Assembly: GCA_944363975.1 (NCBI GenBank) | Contig: CALVVU010000001.1 | Coordinates: forward strand, 479,317 to 543,316 | Direction: 5' to 3' | Source of the DNA: Candidatus Coprovivens excrementavium | Lineage (GTDB): Bacteria > Bacillota_I > Bacilli_A > RF39 > UBA660 | Length of the DNA: 64,000 bases | Shown here: positions 25,671-34,984 of the stretch, piece after piece | How the letters are laid out: every line of letters starts with the position of its first letter | How positions within the stretch are numbered: the first letter of the stretch is position 1 | Position numbers and translations under genes: made by a program | Notes under the pieces: generated by a model | What the model was told of the DNA's origin: nothing | The model's input: the letters and a program-made list of their open reading frames with translations, nothing else | The model's database searches: none

Positions 25671-26432
25671 ATGAAAGCTTTAGTTACCGGTGCTAGTTCT
25701 GGTATTGGAAAGGATATTGCAATATATTTAAGTGAATTAGGATATGATTTAATTTTAGTTAGTAGGGATATTAATAGATTGCAAGAAACGGCTAAGGAAA
25801 TTAAAACTAATGTGGAATTATATCCTGTTGATTTAACTGGTAAAGATAATTGTTTTAAATTATATGATAAATTTAAAGATGAGAAAATTGATGTTTTAGT
25901 AAACAATGCTGGTTTTGGTTTGTTTGGAAATACTTGGGATGTTGATATTAATAAAGAACTAAAAATGATAGATTTGAATATAGTAGCTTTGCATATTCTT
26001 ACAAAGTTGTTTTTAAAAGATATGGTTGCGAGAGATAGCGGTTATATTTTAAATGTAGCTAGTAGTGCTGGCTTTTTAGCTGGTCCTGTTCTTAATACGT
26101 ATTATGCAACAAAAAATTATGTAACAAAATGGACTATGGGAATATATGAAGAATTGAGAAAGGTAAAAAGTAATGTTCATATAAGTTGTTTGTGTCCTGG
26201 TCCGGTAAACACTAATTTTAACAAGGTAGCTGGTGGTTCTTTTAATATGAAGGCCTTAAGTAGTGATTATGTGGCCAAGTATGGAATAGATAAAATGTTT
26301 AAAAATAAATTAATTATTATACCTGGTTTTACAGTTCGCTTGGGAGTCTTTTTAAATAGATTTATTTCGAATAAACTTTCATTACGCATTGTTTATCATA
26401 TACAAAGTAAAAAAGTTAAAAGGAATGGTTAA
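25671..26432 (+). CDS. Short-chain dehydrogenase/reductase
   Basis: 253-residue NAD(P)-dependent oxidoreductase of the classical SDR family. The cofactor motif TGASSGIG is at 7-14, NNAG near 78-81, the catalytic Ser in NVASSAGF, and YxxxK (YATK, about 144-148) is present. Residues CLCPGPVNTNF close the active site. The C-terminal 25 residues are basic and hydrophobic (RFISNKLSLRIVYHIQSKK), suggesting membrane contact as in DltE/YqjQ-like SDRs. Substrate unknown. The next gene starts two bases downstream, so the two form an operon. Confidence 0.9.
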   Translation: MKALVTGASSGIGKDIAIYLSELGYDLILVSRDINRLQETAKEIKTNVELYPVDLTGKDNCFKLYDKFKDEKIDVLVNNAGFGLFGNTWDVDINKELKMIDLNIVALHILTKLFLKDMVARDSGYILNVASSAGFLAGPVLNTYYATKNYVTKWTMGIYEELRKVKSNVHISCLCPGPVNTNFNKVAGGSFNMKALSSDYVAKYGIDKMFKNKLIIIPGFTVRLGVFLNRFISNKLSLRIVYHIQSKKVKRNG

Positions 26433-26434
26433 AA

Positions 26435-27172
26435 ATGTTTGGATATATGTTTAAAAATTTACCGGCGAAATATATATTTGCTGGTTATGGTGTTAGAAAG
26501 AGTCTTACAATTTTAACAACAGAGGAGAATGGTAAGATTATTTATGATGTTTTTTTATATACATATGTTGATAATTATTTGTCTTTTTTCTTACAGATGG
26601 AAAATGGAAAATATAAAAGTGTAGATTTTAATGTTGAAGTTCCGGAAACTTCAGCTGAAGAGTTAGTAAGTCGACATTTGTCACGTGGTTTAATGAAGAA
26701 TATAGATGATTATGAAGAATATGATCGTGAAACGTTGGTTGGAGTTTTCGGTTTAAGAAATATTGAAGTTTTAATGAAGCAAACTGATGAAATGAAGAAA
26801 CAAAATTCTGAAGGATTTGATGTTAGTTTAGAAGCGATACTTGATATTAAAGCTCAGTATATGGGAATGGAAGTAATGGGTGTTATTAATAATTTCAATA
26901 AATGCTTAAAATATGATAAGGGTCGTATTACAATCCCACCGATTACTTATGGTCCTGATGATCCATATAAATCTTTAATTGGTGATGAAATGGATTATTT
27001 TGATTTCATGTCAAATAAAGATTCTGACAAAATTATCCAAGATTTAAAAAAATTGGCAGATTCTTTAGATGGTATTGGTAATATTAAAAGTGGAAGAGAG
27101 ATAACAATTACTAAATCTTCTGAGAGTGAAGCTGCTTCTGTTAGTGTAAAACGTATTGATGAAAAAAAATAA
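26435..27172 (+). CDS. Unknown protein behind the SDR gene
   Basis: 245 residues, no recognised domain. The N-terminal part is beta-rich with a repeated aromatic pattern (YVDNYLSFFLQMENGKY). The middle is helical, and the C-terminus is a charged Ser/Glu/Lys tail. There is no TM segment. It starts two bases after the SDR stop with AAAGGAATGG as the binding site. It ends in a hairpin shared with the convergent regulator gene. Confidence 0.7.
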   Translation: MFGYMFKNLPAKYIFAGYGVRKSLTILTTEENGKIIYDVFLYTYVDNYLSFFLQMENGKYKSVDFNVEVPETSAEELVSRHLSRGLMKNIDDYEEYDRETLVGVFGLRNIEVLMKQTDEMKKQNSEGFDVSLEAILDIKAQYMGMEVMGVINNFNKCLKYDKGRITIPPITYGPDDPYKSLIGDEMDYFDFMSNKDSDKIIQDLKKLADSLDGIGNIKSGREITITKSSESEAASVSVKRIDEKK

Positions 27173-27191
27173 AGATCTATTTAAGATCTTT
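27171..27191. terminator. Shared hairpin between convergent genes
   Basis: AAAGATCT (27171-27178) pairs with AGATCTTT (27184-27191). The minus-strand exit has an eight-T tract. The plus-strand exit is weaker (GTTTTC). Confidence 0.65.
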
Positions 27192-27512
27192 GTTTTCAAT
27201 TATGCCACTATACCAGATTAAATCTTTTCTTTGAAGGTTATTTAATCGTGCATAGTTATTTATTAATTCATTTAATTGTTTATCAACAACATTGTTAGCT
27301 AAATCTACTAGAGGAGAGTCATCATCAATTCTTCCTAGTAAGTAGTCGGTTGAAGTATTTAGAAAATCAGCGATTTTAACTAAGTTATCTAGTCTTGGTT
27401 CGGCTTTACCATTTTCATATGCTGATATTGTTTCTTGAGATACTTCAATTTCAGTACTTAGTCTTATTTGAGTTATATTTCTTTTTTGTCTTAATTCTTT
27501 TATTCTGTTCAT
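27177..27512 (-). CDS. Xre-family helix-turn-helix regulator
   Basis: A 111-residue DNA-binding protein. An HTH_3 (Cro/C1) domain covers residues 4-60: IKELRQKRNITQ, then VSQETISAYENGKAEP and LVKIADFLNTSTDYLLG. A short acidic helical C-terminus may dimerise. It is divergent from the radical-SAM gene. A perfect inverted repeat at 27626-27643 in the shared upstream region could be its operator (inferred). It is a minus-strand gene in a plus-strand neighbourhood. Confidence 0.9.
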   Translation of the reverse strand: MNRIKELRQKRNITQIRLSTEIEVSQETISAYENGKAEPRLDNLVKIADFLNTSTDYLLGRIDDDSPLVDLANNVVDKQLNELINNYARLNNLQRKDLIWYSGIIENKDLK

Positions 27513-27625
27513 AAAGTCAACTCCGTTAATTTAATTTTATAGAAAATAAGCAATTATAATAGAAATATTATTTGTATTTATTTATAAATAATACGAGTAT
27601 CAAAATAAGAAGAAGTTTAATTCTA

Positions 27626-27643
27626 TTGTTCTTAAACGAACAA
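27626..27643. promoter_or_regulatory. Palindromic candidate operator
   Basis: TTGTTC-TTAAAC-GAACAA is a perfect 6+6 inverted repeat just upstream of the extended -10 element for the radical-SAM gene, between it and the divergent Xre regulator gene. Confidence 0.55.
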
Positions 27644-27648
27644 AAGTA

Positions 27649-27657
27649 TGTTATAAT
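27649..27657 (+). promoter_or_regulatory. Extended -10 promoter of the radical-SAM gene
   Basis: TGTTATAAT 17 bases before the ATG at 27675, so the untranslated leader is very short. The candidate operator covers its -35 region. Confidence 0.6.
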
Positions 27658-27674
27658 TGTTTGGGGTGAACTTT

Positions 27675-28478
27675 ATGTTTAAAAGAATATATGTAGAAAT
27701 TACGAATGTATGTAATTTAAATTGTTCTTTTTGTATAGGCAATAAAAGAGAAAAAAAGTTTATTTCACTTGAAGAATTTGAAATATTATTAAATAAATTA
27801 GAAGGTTTTACAGATTATTTATATTTTCATATTATGGGTGAATCTTTAATTCATCCTTATATTAATGAGTTATTGGAAAAAGCAAATAAAAAATTTAAAG
27901 TTAATATTACAACTAATGGCTATTTTATTAAGAAGATAAAGAACAATAATAATATTAGACAGATAAATATTTCTTTACATAGTTTTGATTTAAAATATAA
28001 AAAAAGCTTAGAACAATATATGGATGATATTTTTGAAGTTAGTGATTTATTAACTCAGAAAGGAACAATTATTAATTATAGATTATGGGTTGGATGTCTA
28101 TATAAAGAAGATATATTAAGAATTTTAAGTAAAAAATACGAAAATAATGTTATGGAATTAAGAAAAGTTAAATTAAAAGATAATGTTTTTTTAGATGTGG
28201 CTGAAGAATTTACTTGGCCTTCTTATGATAATGATTATTGTTCAAAAGTAGGAAGTTGTAGAGGGACAAGAGATCATATAGGAGTTTTAGTTGATGGAAC
28301 TATTGTGCCCTGTTGTTTAGATAGTGCAGGAATAATAAAATTAGGAAATATTTACAAACAAGATTTAAATGATATAATAAGGAGCGAGCTTTTTAAAAAG
28401 ATTAATGAGGGATTTAAAAATAATTTAAAAGTTCATTCTTTATGTCAAAAATGTAATTTTTATGAAATAAGGAGATAG
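27675..28478 (+). CDS. Radical SAM/SPASM-type enzyme
   Basis: 267 residues from ATG 27675 with GGGGTG upstream. The in-frame TTG at 27657 overlaps the promoter. The [4Fe-4S]-SAM motif CxxxCxxC is at C13, C17 and C20 (CNLNCSFC). The radical-SAM barrel landmarks are GESLIHP and NITTNGY. A SPASM-like C-terminus holds further cysteines (GSCRG, VPCCLD, CQKCNF) for an auxiliary cluster. Such enzymes often modify peptides or act as anaerobic sulfatase-maturase-like proteins. No precursor peptide gene is obvious nearby. Two bases separate it from the next gene. Confidence 0.88.
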   Translation: MFKRIYVEITNVCNLNCSFCIGNKREKKFISLEEFEILLNKLEGFTDYLYFHIMGESLIHPYINELLEKANKKFKVNITTNGYFIKKIKNNNNIRQINISLHSFDLKYKKSLEQYMDDIFEVSDLLTQKGTIINYRLWVGCLYKEDILRILSKKYENNVMELRKVKLKDNVFLDVAEEFTWPSYDNDYCSKVGSCRGTRDHIGVLVDGTIVPCCLDSAGIIKLGNIYKQDLNDIIRSELFKKINEGFKNNLKVHSLCQKCNFYEIRR

Positions 28479-28480
28479 CT

Positions 28481-29023
28481 ATGGTAATCAAAGGGTATAA
28501 GGCATTTAATAAAGATAAAACTAATAGATATGGATCACCCTTTGAGGAAGGATGTACTTATACATATAATGTTGATGAAAAAGTTAAATTTGGAAATTTT
28601 GGGGTAGGATTTCATTTTTGTACAGAATTAGCTGATGTTTTTAGATATTTTCCAAATGATGATGACGATGTTTTGGTTGCAAAAGTTACTGGTACTGGTA
28701 AATATGAAAAGTATGATGATGAATATTATGGTTATTATGATATGTATGTTGTTTCTTCAATTACAATAGATAGATTTTTGACAAGAGAGGAAATTATTAA
28801 TCATATTTTAAATGATAGTGAATTTAATGTTAAGAAATTTTTGGCAACATTTAGATTAAATGAAAAAGAAAAATTATTATTTTTAAAAAAATTTGTAAAT
28901 AATTATGATATATGTAGATTTATTTTATATTTTCAATTTGGATTCAAAAGTGTATTTGAAAAAAATATAGATAGTTATGAGATAAGTAGGAGGCTGTTGA
29001 AAAATGGACAAGATAATAATTAA
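28481..29023 (+). CDS. DUF7666-like protein
   Basis: 180 residues. The N-terminal 95 residues follow the pattern seen in DUF7666 proteins: KGYKAFNKD, a Tyr-rich strand, then VGFHFCTELADVFRYF and a V.AKVTGTGKYEKYDDEYY strand. A helical C-terminal region with LTREEIINHIL and LKKFV follows. This domain is common in phage and plasmid genes and its function is unknown. GGAGATAG precedes ATG. It sits between the radical-SAM gene and uvrA and overlaps uvrA by 20 bases. Family call is moderate. Confidence 0.65.
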   Translation: MVIKGYKAFNKDKTNRYGSPFEEGCTYTYNVDEKVKFGNFGVGFHFCTELADVFRYFPNDDDDVLVAKVTGTGKYEKYDDEYYGYYDMYVVSSITIDRFLTREEIINHILNDSEFNVKKFLATFRLNEKEKLLFLKKFVNNYDICRFILYFQFGFKSVFEKNIDSYEISRRLLKNGQDNN

Positions 29024-31808
29024 AGGAGCAAGAGAAAATAATTTACAAAATGTTGATTTAGAGATTCCAAAAAATTCTTTGGTAGTAATGACTGGTGTTT
29101 CTGGTTCTGGTAAGAGTAGTTTAGCTTTTGATACAATATATGCCGAAGGGCAAAGAAGATATGTTGAAAGTTTATCAGCTTATGCAAGACAATTTTTAGG
29201 TGGTACTAGTAAACCAGATGTAGATAGTATTGAAGGTTTAAGTCCAAGTATAAGTATTGATCAAAAGAGTACTAATAATAATCCTCGTAGTACTGTTGGA
29301 ACAGTAACAGAAATATATGATTATTTAAGGTTGTTGTTTGCACGTATTGGTGTTCCATATTGTCCAAATCATCATGAACCGATTAAAAGTCAGAGTATTG
29401 AAGAAATGACGAATAAAATAATGTCATTCGCTGAAGGAACGAAAATTGAAATTATGGCTCCTGTAGTTCGAGGTGAAAAAGGAACTCATGTTCAATTGTT
29501 TGAAGATTTACGCCAGAAAGGTTATAGTAGAGTAAAAATCGATGGAGAAACGAGAGATTTATCTGAAGATATAAAATTGGAAAAGAATAAGAAACATATA
29601 ATAAATGTTATTGTTGACCGTGTTGTGATACGCGCAAGTGATAGAAGTCGTATTTTTGAGTCAATTGAAACGAGTTGTTCATTAGCTAATGGAATGGCTT
29701 TGTTTAACGTTATTGGTGGCGAAGAATTATTAATGAGTGAAAATTATGCTTGTATACATTGTAATTATTCAATGCCACATTTAGAAACAAGAATGTTTTC
29801 ATTTAATTCTCCTTGGGGAGCTTGTCCTGAATGTAATGGATTAGGAATGAAGATGAAAATATCAGAGGATTTATTAATTCCCGACCGAAAAAAAAGTATC
29901 AGTAAAGGAGGAATTGTTACTTTAACGCAAGATCAAAATACGATGTATACAGAAGTTGCAACTGTTGCTGATTATTATGATATTGATTTGGATATGCCAA
30001 TTGAAAAAATACCAAGAGATAAATTAGATAAGATTTTATATGGTTCAACAGAAGTAATGGATTTTAAATATGTTTCTAAAAATGGAAATATTCGTACAAA
30101 AAGTGATTTTTTTGAAGGAATTGTTAATAATCTTGAGCGCCGTCAAGTTGAAACAACAGCTGGTTGGATTCGCGAATGGATAGAAGGATTTATGATTGAA
30201 CAAGAATGCCCTGTTTGTCATGGTACAAGATTAAAAAATGATGTTTTGAATGTTTTCATAAATAAAAAGAATATTTATGATATGACAGCAATGAGTATAG
30301 AAGATTTATATAAATTTATGAAGAATTTAAAATTAACGAAGGAACAGCAAACAATTAGTGAATTATTAGTAAAAGAGATATGTAATAGATTAGAATTTTT
30401 AAATAATGTTGGATTAGGTTATATAACTTTAAATCGTTCAGCTGGAACTTTATCTGGTGGAGAAGCACAACGTATTCGTTTAGCAACTCAAATAGGAAGT
30501 AAACTAACTGGTGTATTATATGTTTTGGATGAACCTAGTATAGGTTTACATCAACGTGATAACGAAAAATTGATTGCTTCTATGAAGGAAATGCGCGATT
30601 TAGGAAACACTTTAATTGTTGTAGAGCATGATACAGATACAATGTTAGCAGCTGATTATTTGGTTGATATCGGACCTGGTGCTGGAGTAAATGGTGGTAG
30701 AGTAATGGCCTGTGGAACGCCAGAAGAAGTTATGAAAAATCCTAATTCTTTAACAGGACGTTATTTAACTGGTAAAGAAAAAATAGAAGTACCAAAGAAA
30801 AGACGTAAAGGTAATGGACTGTTTTTAGAGGTAAGAGGGGCAAAAGAACACAATCTTAAAAATATTAATGTTAAGTTTCCTTTAGGAAAATTTATTTGTG
30901 TAACAGGGGTTTCTGGTAGTGGAAAATCAACATTAGTTAATGATATATTATATAATGCGTTAACAAAAAAAGTTTATAAATCTAAAACAGTTGTTGGTAA
31001 TTGTAAAGAAATTCGTGGAATGGATAATATTGATAAGGTAGTACATATTACACAGGATCCAATTGGCCGTACTCCAAGAAGTAATCCTGCTACTTATGTA
31101 GGAGTGTTTGATGATATTAGAGAAGTTTTTGCTAATATGAAAGAAGCTAAAATGAGAGGTTATGGTAAGAATCGTTTTTCTTTCAATGTTAAAGGAGGAC
31201 GTTGTGAAGCTTGTTGGGGTGATGGTGTAAAAAAAATAGAGATGAATTTTTTACCAGATGTTTATGTTCCGTGTGAAGTATGTAAGGGAACAAGATATAA
31301 TAGAGAAACTTTAGATATTAAATTTAAAGGAAAAAATATATCAGAAGTTTTGCATATGCGTGTTTCAGAAGCTTTAGAATTTTTTGATAATATTCCTAAA
31401 GTAAAAAATAAGATTCAAGTTATGGATGATGTTGGATTATCATATATTGAATTAGGACAGCCAGCTCCTACTTTGTCTGGTGGTGAAGCTGGACGTGTTA
31501 AATTAGCAAAAGAATTGCAGAAGAGAGCGACAGGGAAAAGTGTTTTTATTTTAGATGAACCAACAACTGGTTTGCATAGTGATGATATAAAGAAATTGTT
31601 AATAATATTAAAAAGAATTGTTGATAATGGCGATACAGTAATTGTTATTGAGCATAATTTAGATGTTATTAAAGTAGCAGATTATATTATCGATTTAGGA
31701 CCCGAAGGTGGAGATTTGGGTGGAAATATTGTTGCAACAGGAACGCCAGAAGAAATTGTTAAAATTAAGGAAAGTTATACTGGTCAATTTTTGAAGAAGT
31801 ATTTATAG
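29004..31808 (+). CDS. uvrA: Excinuclease ABC subunit A
   Basis: The damage-sensing ABC ATPase of nucleotide excision repair. 934 residues, full length. It has two Walker A sites (TGVSGSGKSS near 31 and TGVSGSGKST near 635) and two ABC signatures (TLSGGEAQRIRLA and TLSGGEAGRVKLA). Two zinc modules are visible (CIHC...CPEC and CEAC...CEVC). The ATG lies in the end of the DUF7666-like gene with AGGAGG upstream. In many Firmicutes uvrB and uvrA are adjacent. Here five or more unrelated genes separate them. Confidence 0.97.
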   Translation: MDKIIIKGARENNLQNVDLEIPKNSLVVMTGVSGSGKSSLAFDTIYAEGQRRYVESLSAYARQFLGGTSKPDVDSIEGLSPSISIDQKSTNNNPRSTVGTVTEIYDYLRLLFARIGVPYCPNHHEPIKSQSIEEMTNKIMSFAEGTKIEIMAPVVRGEKGTHVQLFEDLRQKGYSRVKIDGETRDLSEDIKLEKNKKHIINVIVDRVVIRASDRSRIFESIETSCSLANGMALFNVIGGEELLMSENYACIHCNYSMPHLETRMFSFNSPWGACPECNGLGMKMKISEDLLIPDRKKSISKGGIVTLTQDQNTMYTEVATVADYYDIDLDMPIEKIPRDKLDKILYGSTEVMDFKYVSKNGNIRTKSDFFEGIVNNLERRQVETTAGWIREWIEGFMIEQECPVCHGTRLKNDVLNVFINKKNIYDMTAMSIEDLYKFMKNLKLTKEQQTISELLVKEICNRLEFLNNVGLGYITLNRSAGTLSGGEAQRIRLATQIGSKLTGVLYVLDEPSIGLHQRDNEKLIASMKEMRDLGNTLIVVEHDTDTMLAADYLVDIGPGAGVNGGRVMACGTPEEVMKNPNSLTGRYLTGKEKIEVPKKRRKGNGLFLEVRGAKEHNLKNINVKFPLGKFICVTGVSGSGKSTLVNDILYNALTKKVYKSKTVVGNCKEIRGMDNIDKVVHITQDPIGRTPRSNPATYVGVFDDIREVFANMKEAKMRGYGKNRFSFNVKGGRCEACWGDGVKKIEMNFLPDVYVPCEVCKGTRYNRETLDIKFKGKNISEVLHMRVSEALEFFDNIPKVKNKIQVMDDVGLSYIELGQPAPTLSGGEAGRVKLAKELQKRATGKSVFILDEPTTGLHSDDIKKLLIILKRIVDNGDTVIVIEHNLDVIKVADYIIDLGPEGGDLGGNIVATGTPEEIVKIKESYTGQFLKKYL

Positions 31809-31816
31809 GTGATAGC

Positions 31817-32185
31817 ATGGTAGAATTAGATGTTAAGAAAATAGTCAGAAATAAACCTAAAGTTAAAAGACTAGAATTGGAATATCAAGGTGATAATTAT
31901 ATAATTATTAATTTGGAAGCCAATGTAATCGATGTAAATGGTAAGTTATGGGAATATAAGATTGATGTTGATAACTTGAAAGATATTAACAATTTAATTT
32001 GGGATTTTGAAGAACTTGATGAATTTGATTATTGGCCAGATAAAACGCGAGATCACGCACCATTATCACCAATGTGGAGACTTTCTTGGTATGATGAATA
32101 TGATACATATTATCATAAAAGTGGTGCTTTAAAATATCCTGATAATTTTATGAAATTAGTAGATACTTTAAAAAAATTAAAGTAA
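31817..32185 (+). CDS. Small unknown protein downstream of uvrA
   Basis: 122 residues, not recognised. The N-terminus is beta-rich (LEYQGDNYIIINLEANVIDV). The C-terminal half is unusually rich in Trp and Tyr (YWPDKTRDHAPLSPMWR, then WYDEYDTYYH) and ends in an amphipathic helix. ATG is preceded by AGGTGAT, eight bases after uvrA, so it probably shares the uvrA transcript. It could be an accessory or binding protein. No function can be assigned. Confidence 0.7.
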   Translation: MVELDVKKIVRNKPKVKRLELEYQGDNYIIINLEANVIDVNGKLWEYKIDVDNLKDINNLIWDFEELDEFDYWPDKTRDHAPLSPMWRLSWYDEYDTYYHKSGALKYPDNFMKLVDTLKKLK

Positions 32186-32206
32186 ATTAGTCTAATTGTG
32201 TATAGT

Positions 32207-32239
32207 GAAGTTATGATGTTGTTTACATAACTTCTTTTT
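32207..32239 (+). terminator. Terminator of the uvrA unit
   Basis: GAAGTTATG (32207-32215) pairs with CATAACTTC (32226-32234), then five T. Confidence 0.8.
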
Positions 32240-32277
32240 CATTTTATACTTTTAATTAAGATAGGAGTTTGAGTGTT

Positions 32278-33132
32278 ATGAATAATCAGTTTTGGTCGAA
32301 TATGAATCAGGATTCGAATACTAATTGTAATCCGAGTATGAATCAAGGTTCGAACGTGGATCAATCTTCAAATATAAACCAAGGTTCTAATTTAAATATG
32401 GGTATGAATATGAATCAAAATGTAGATTCGAATTATCAACAATTTAATTTTGGGCAACAATCGAATCCACAGCAAGTACAAACAAGCTATGGTGGTGGAA
32501 TGTCTAGTGGTGGTAAAAAAAATAAGCTGAATCTTGTTGAAATTCTATTGTTGGTTATTATACTATGTGGTTTAGTAGTTGGTTTGCTTCAAGCAACAGG
32601 AGTGGTAGATGTTGTATCAGTGTTTAAAGGCGAATCTTCACAAGTTAGTAATAGTGATGATATAAAATCTGATGATAAAGTAGAAGATAAAAAAGAATTA
32701 GGAAACGAAGAAAAATTGGCTAATTTATGTTCCACTTATGCTAGTAAGGTAAATGATAATACAGTTTATTATAATGGGAAATTAATTCCTAGAGCTGAAT
32801 TTGATGAAATGACTGATGATGTAGCTGATTATGAAGTTTGTGATTATGATGATACTGGTGTTGTTTGTATGACGTCAAATAATGAAAATGTATCTTTTTA
32901 TCAGTGTTCAACTAAACGCTATGAGGAGATTTCATTAAATGAGGTTATTGCTAATTTAATATTAAACCAATCATGTGCTAGTGTTGATATTGATGGTAAT
33001 TTGCATACTTCTTACAGTGATTTACCAGGACCTGGGGAGGAAGGTTATATTTCTTGTACAAATTTTCAGTGCATGACTATTTATAATGGCAAAGAGTATT
33101 CAAAAACTTGTGATAATGAAAGTAGTAGTTAA
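32278..33132 (+). CDS. Membrane-anchored protein with Asn/Gln-rich N-terminus
   Basis: 284 residues from ATG 32278 with ATAGGAG at ten bases. The upstream TTG is too close to that site. Residues 1-75 are low-complexity N/Q/S/M with repeated MNQ and NQGSN units, on the cytoplasmic side. One TM helix (about 86-106) follows, then an outer domain with about eight cysteines (CDYDDTGVVC, SCTNFQC and others), likely disulfide-bonded. Unknown family. Similar architecture occurs in several other window proteins. Confidence 0.75.
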   Translation: MNNQFWSNMNQDSNTNCNPSMNQGSNVDQSSNINQGSNLNMGMNMNQNVDSNYQQFNFGQQSNPQQVQTSYGGGMSSGGKKNKLNLVEILLLVIILCGLVVGLLQATGVVDVVSVFKGESSQVSNSDDIKSDDKVEDKKELGNEEKLANLCSTYASKVNDNTVYYNGKLIPRAEFDEMTDDVADYEVCDYDDTGVVCMTSNNENVSFYQCSTKRYEEISLNEVIANLILNQSCASVDIDGNLHTSYSDLPGPGEEGYISCTNFQCMTIYNGKEYSKTCDNESSS

Positions 33133-33144
33133 TACTACTTTTTT
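33119..33144 (+). terminator. Terminator
   Basis: AAAGTAGTA (33119-33127) pairs with TACTACTTT (33133-33141), then T run. Confidence 0.8.
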
Positions 33145-33163
33145 AATTTAAAAAAATATTATG

Positions 33164-33172
33164 TGATATAAT
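33164..33172 (+). promoter_or_regulatory. Extended -10 promoter of lgt-trxB
   Basis: TGATATAAT 24 bases before ATG 33197, followed by AAGGAGG. Confidence 0.65.
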
Positions 33173-33196
33173 ACGATTACTTAAGGAGGAATATTT

Positions 33197-34009
33197 ATGA
33201 ATCCAGAAATATTTAGAATTGGTGATTTTAGTATAAGATGGTATTCAGTATTAATATTAGTTGGGATAATAATTGGTTTTATCTTAGCAGAAAGAGAAGG
33301 TAAGAAATTTAATTTACCAAAGGATTTTATTTTTAATTTAGGATTTTGGGTTGTAATATTTGGAGTTATTGGGGCTCGTCTTTATTATGTTATTTTTAAT
33401 TTTGGTATGTATAAAGATAATCTTATTGATATTTTTAAAGTGTGGAATGGTGGCTTAGCAATTCATGGGGGGATAATAGCTGGCTTAATAACTTTAATAA
33501 TATATTGTCGTATTAATAAAGTAAATTTTTTAAGAGTTGCTGATATTGTTGTACCTTCTTTAATTTTAGCTCAGGCAATAGGAAGATGGGGGAATTTCTT
33601 TAATGGTGAAGCTCATGGACCAGTTACAACTTTAGCTAATTTGGAAGCTTTACATATTCCTTCTTTTATAATAAAAGGAATGAATATTGATGGTATTTAT
33701 TATCATCCTACTTTTTTATATGAGTCATTGTGGTGTTTAATAGGTTTTGTAATTATTCTTTTAATAAGAAAGTTTTATAAGTATTTAAAGAGTGGACAAT
33801 TAACATGTTTTTATATGATGTGGTATAGTGTTGGGAGATTCTTTATTGAATCATTGCGAACTGATTCTTTGATGTTTAATGGTTTTAAAGTTGCTCAGAT
33901 GATTTCATTATTGATGTTTATTTCAGGATTTATTGGTTTTATATATTTGTGTTTTAATCGTTTAAAAAGAGGGTTATATTATGATAAGAATAGTCTTAGA
34001 AAGGATTGA
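33197..34009 (+). CDS. lgt: Prolipoprotein diacylglyceryl transferase
   Basis: An inner-membrane enzyme that attaches diacylglycerol to the lipobox cysteine of prolipoproteins. 270 residues with about seven TM helices. The N-terminal RWYSVLILVGI, GARLYYVIFN, GLAIHGGIIAG and the family signature GRWGNFFNGEAHG (near 128-140) are present, then a C-terminal YMMWYSVGRFFIESLRTDS. The lipoprotein at 59944 is a likely substrate. trxB follows at five bases. The lgt-trxB pairing is common in Firmicutes. Confidence 0.96.
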   Translation: MNPEIFRIGDFSIRWYSVLILVGIIIGFILAEREGKKFNLPKDFIFNLGFWVVIFGVIGARLYYVIFNFGMYKDNLIDIFKVWNGGLAIHGGIIAGLITLIIYCRINKVNFLRVADIVVPSLILAQAIGRWGNFFNGEAHGPVTTLANLEALHIPSFIIKGMNIDGIYYHPTFLYESLWCLIGFVIILLIRKFYKYLKSGQLTCFYMMWYSVGRFFIESLRTDSLMFNGFKVAQMISLLMFISGFIGFIYLCFNRLKRGLYYDKNSLRKD

Positions 34010-34014
34010 TAGTA

Positions 34015-34905
34015 ATGTATGATTTGATAATTGTTGGTATGGGTCCTGCTGGAGTAAGTGCAGCGATTTATGCTAAACGAGCTGGTTTAAATGTTTTATG
34101 CATTGAAAAAGCTATGATTGGTGGATACTTAAATTATATTGATAGAATTGATAACTACGCTGGTTTATATGGAATTAGTGGTCCTGATTTTGCTTTTAAT
34201 CTTTATGATAGTATTAATAAACTAGGAATAGAAGTTATAAATAAAGAGGTTTTATCAATACAAGATGGAGAATTAAAAAAAGTAGTAACAAAAGATAATG
34301 AGTATTTGGCTAAAAATATAATTATTGCTGTAGGACGAGTTCCTAGGAAAATAGGAATAGACAATGAAGAAAAATTACGTGGGCATGGAATAAGTAATTG
34401 TGCATTGTGTGACGGAGCATTTTATAAAGATAAAGATGTAGCTGTTTTAGGTGGTGGCGAATCAGCATTACAAGAAGCTCTTTATTTGGCTAATATATGT
34501 AAAAAAGTATATATAATTCATCGTCGTGATAAATTAAGTGTTAGTGGGTATAATGCGGAGAAAGTTAAAGAAAAAGAAAATATAACTATTTTGTTAAATA
34601 AAAAAATTATTGAACTTCAAGATGAAAATGGTTATTTAAAAGGAATAAAGTTGGATAATAATCAAGAGTTAAAAGTAGATGGATTATTTGTGTATATTGG
34701 GTTTGAACCAATTACCAACTTTGTAAAAGATTTAGGTATAACAGATAAGGATGGATATATAGAAGTAAATAATTTTTTTGAAACAAAAGTTAAAGGAATA
34801 TATGCTATTGGAGATACAATAAAAAAAGATCTTTATCAGATTAGTGTTGGAGTAGGCGAAGGAGCTATTGTGGCTAATGAGATAATTAATTCTATTTTAG
34901 AATAG
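34015..34905 (+). CDS. trxB: Thioredoxin reductase
   Basis: A flavoenzyme that reduces thioredoxin with NADPH. 296 residues from ATG 34015. An in-frame TTG at 34006 overlaps lgt and is less likely. The FAD motif is GMGPAGVSAA and the NADPH-binding motif GGGESALQEA. The redox pair is C129-A-L-C132 followed by DG. The closing FAD motif is GIYAIGDTIKK. CALC replaces the usual CATC. It is co-transcribed with lgt. Confidence 0.93.
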   Translation: MYDLIIVGMGPAGVSAAIYAKRAGLNVLCIEKAMIGGYLNYIDRIDNYAGLYGISGPDFAFNLYDSINKLGIEVINKEVLSIQDGELKKVVTKDNEYLAKNIIIAVGRVPRKIGIDNEEKLRGHGISNCALCDGAFYKDKDVAVLGGGESALQEALYLANICKKVYIIHRRDKLSVSGYNAEKVKEKENITILLNKKIIELQDENGYLKGIKLDNNQELKVDGLFVYIGFEPITNFVKDLGITDKDGYIEVNNFFETKVKGIYAIGDTIKKDLYQISVGVGEGAIVANEIINSILE

Positions 34906-34908
34906 TTC

Positions 34909-34938
34909 TTGACATGATTGGTTTAGGATAGTTATACT
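34909..34938 (+). promoter_or_regulatory. Promoter of the coiled-coil gene pair
   Basis: Perfect TTGACA (34909-34914), 18-base spacer, TATACT (5 of 6). It begins three bases after the trxB stop. Confidence 0.7.
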
Positions 34939-34984
34939 TAATATATGGTAGTATCGTTTATAATAGAAGAAAAGGGGTTATAAT

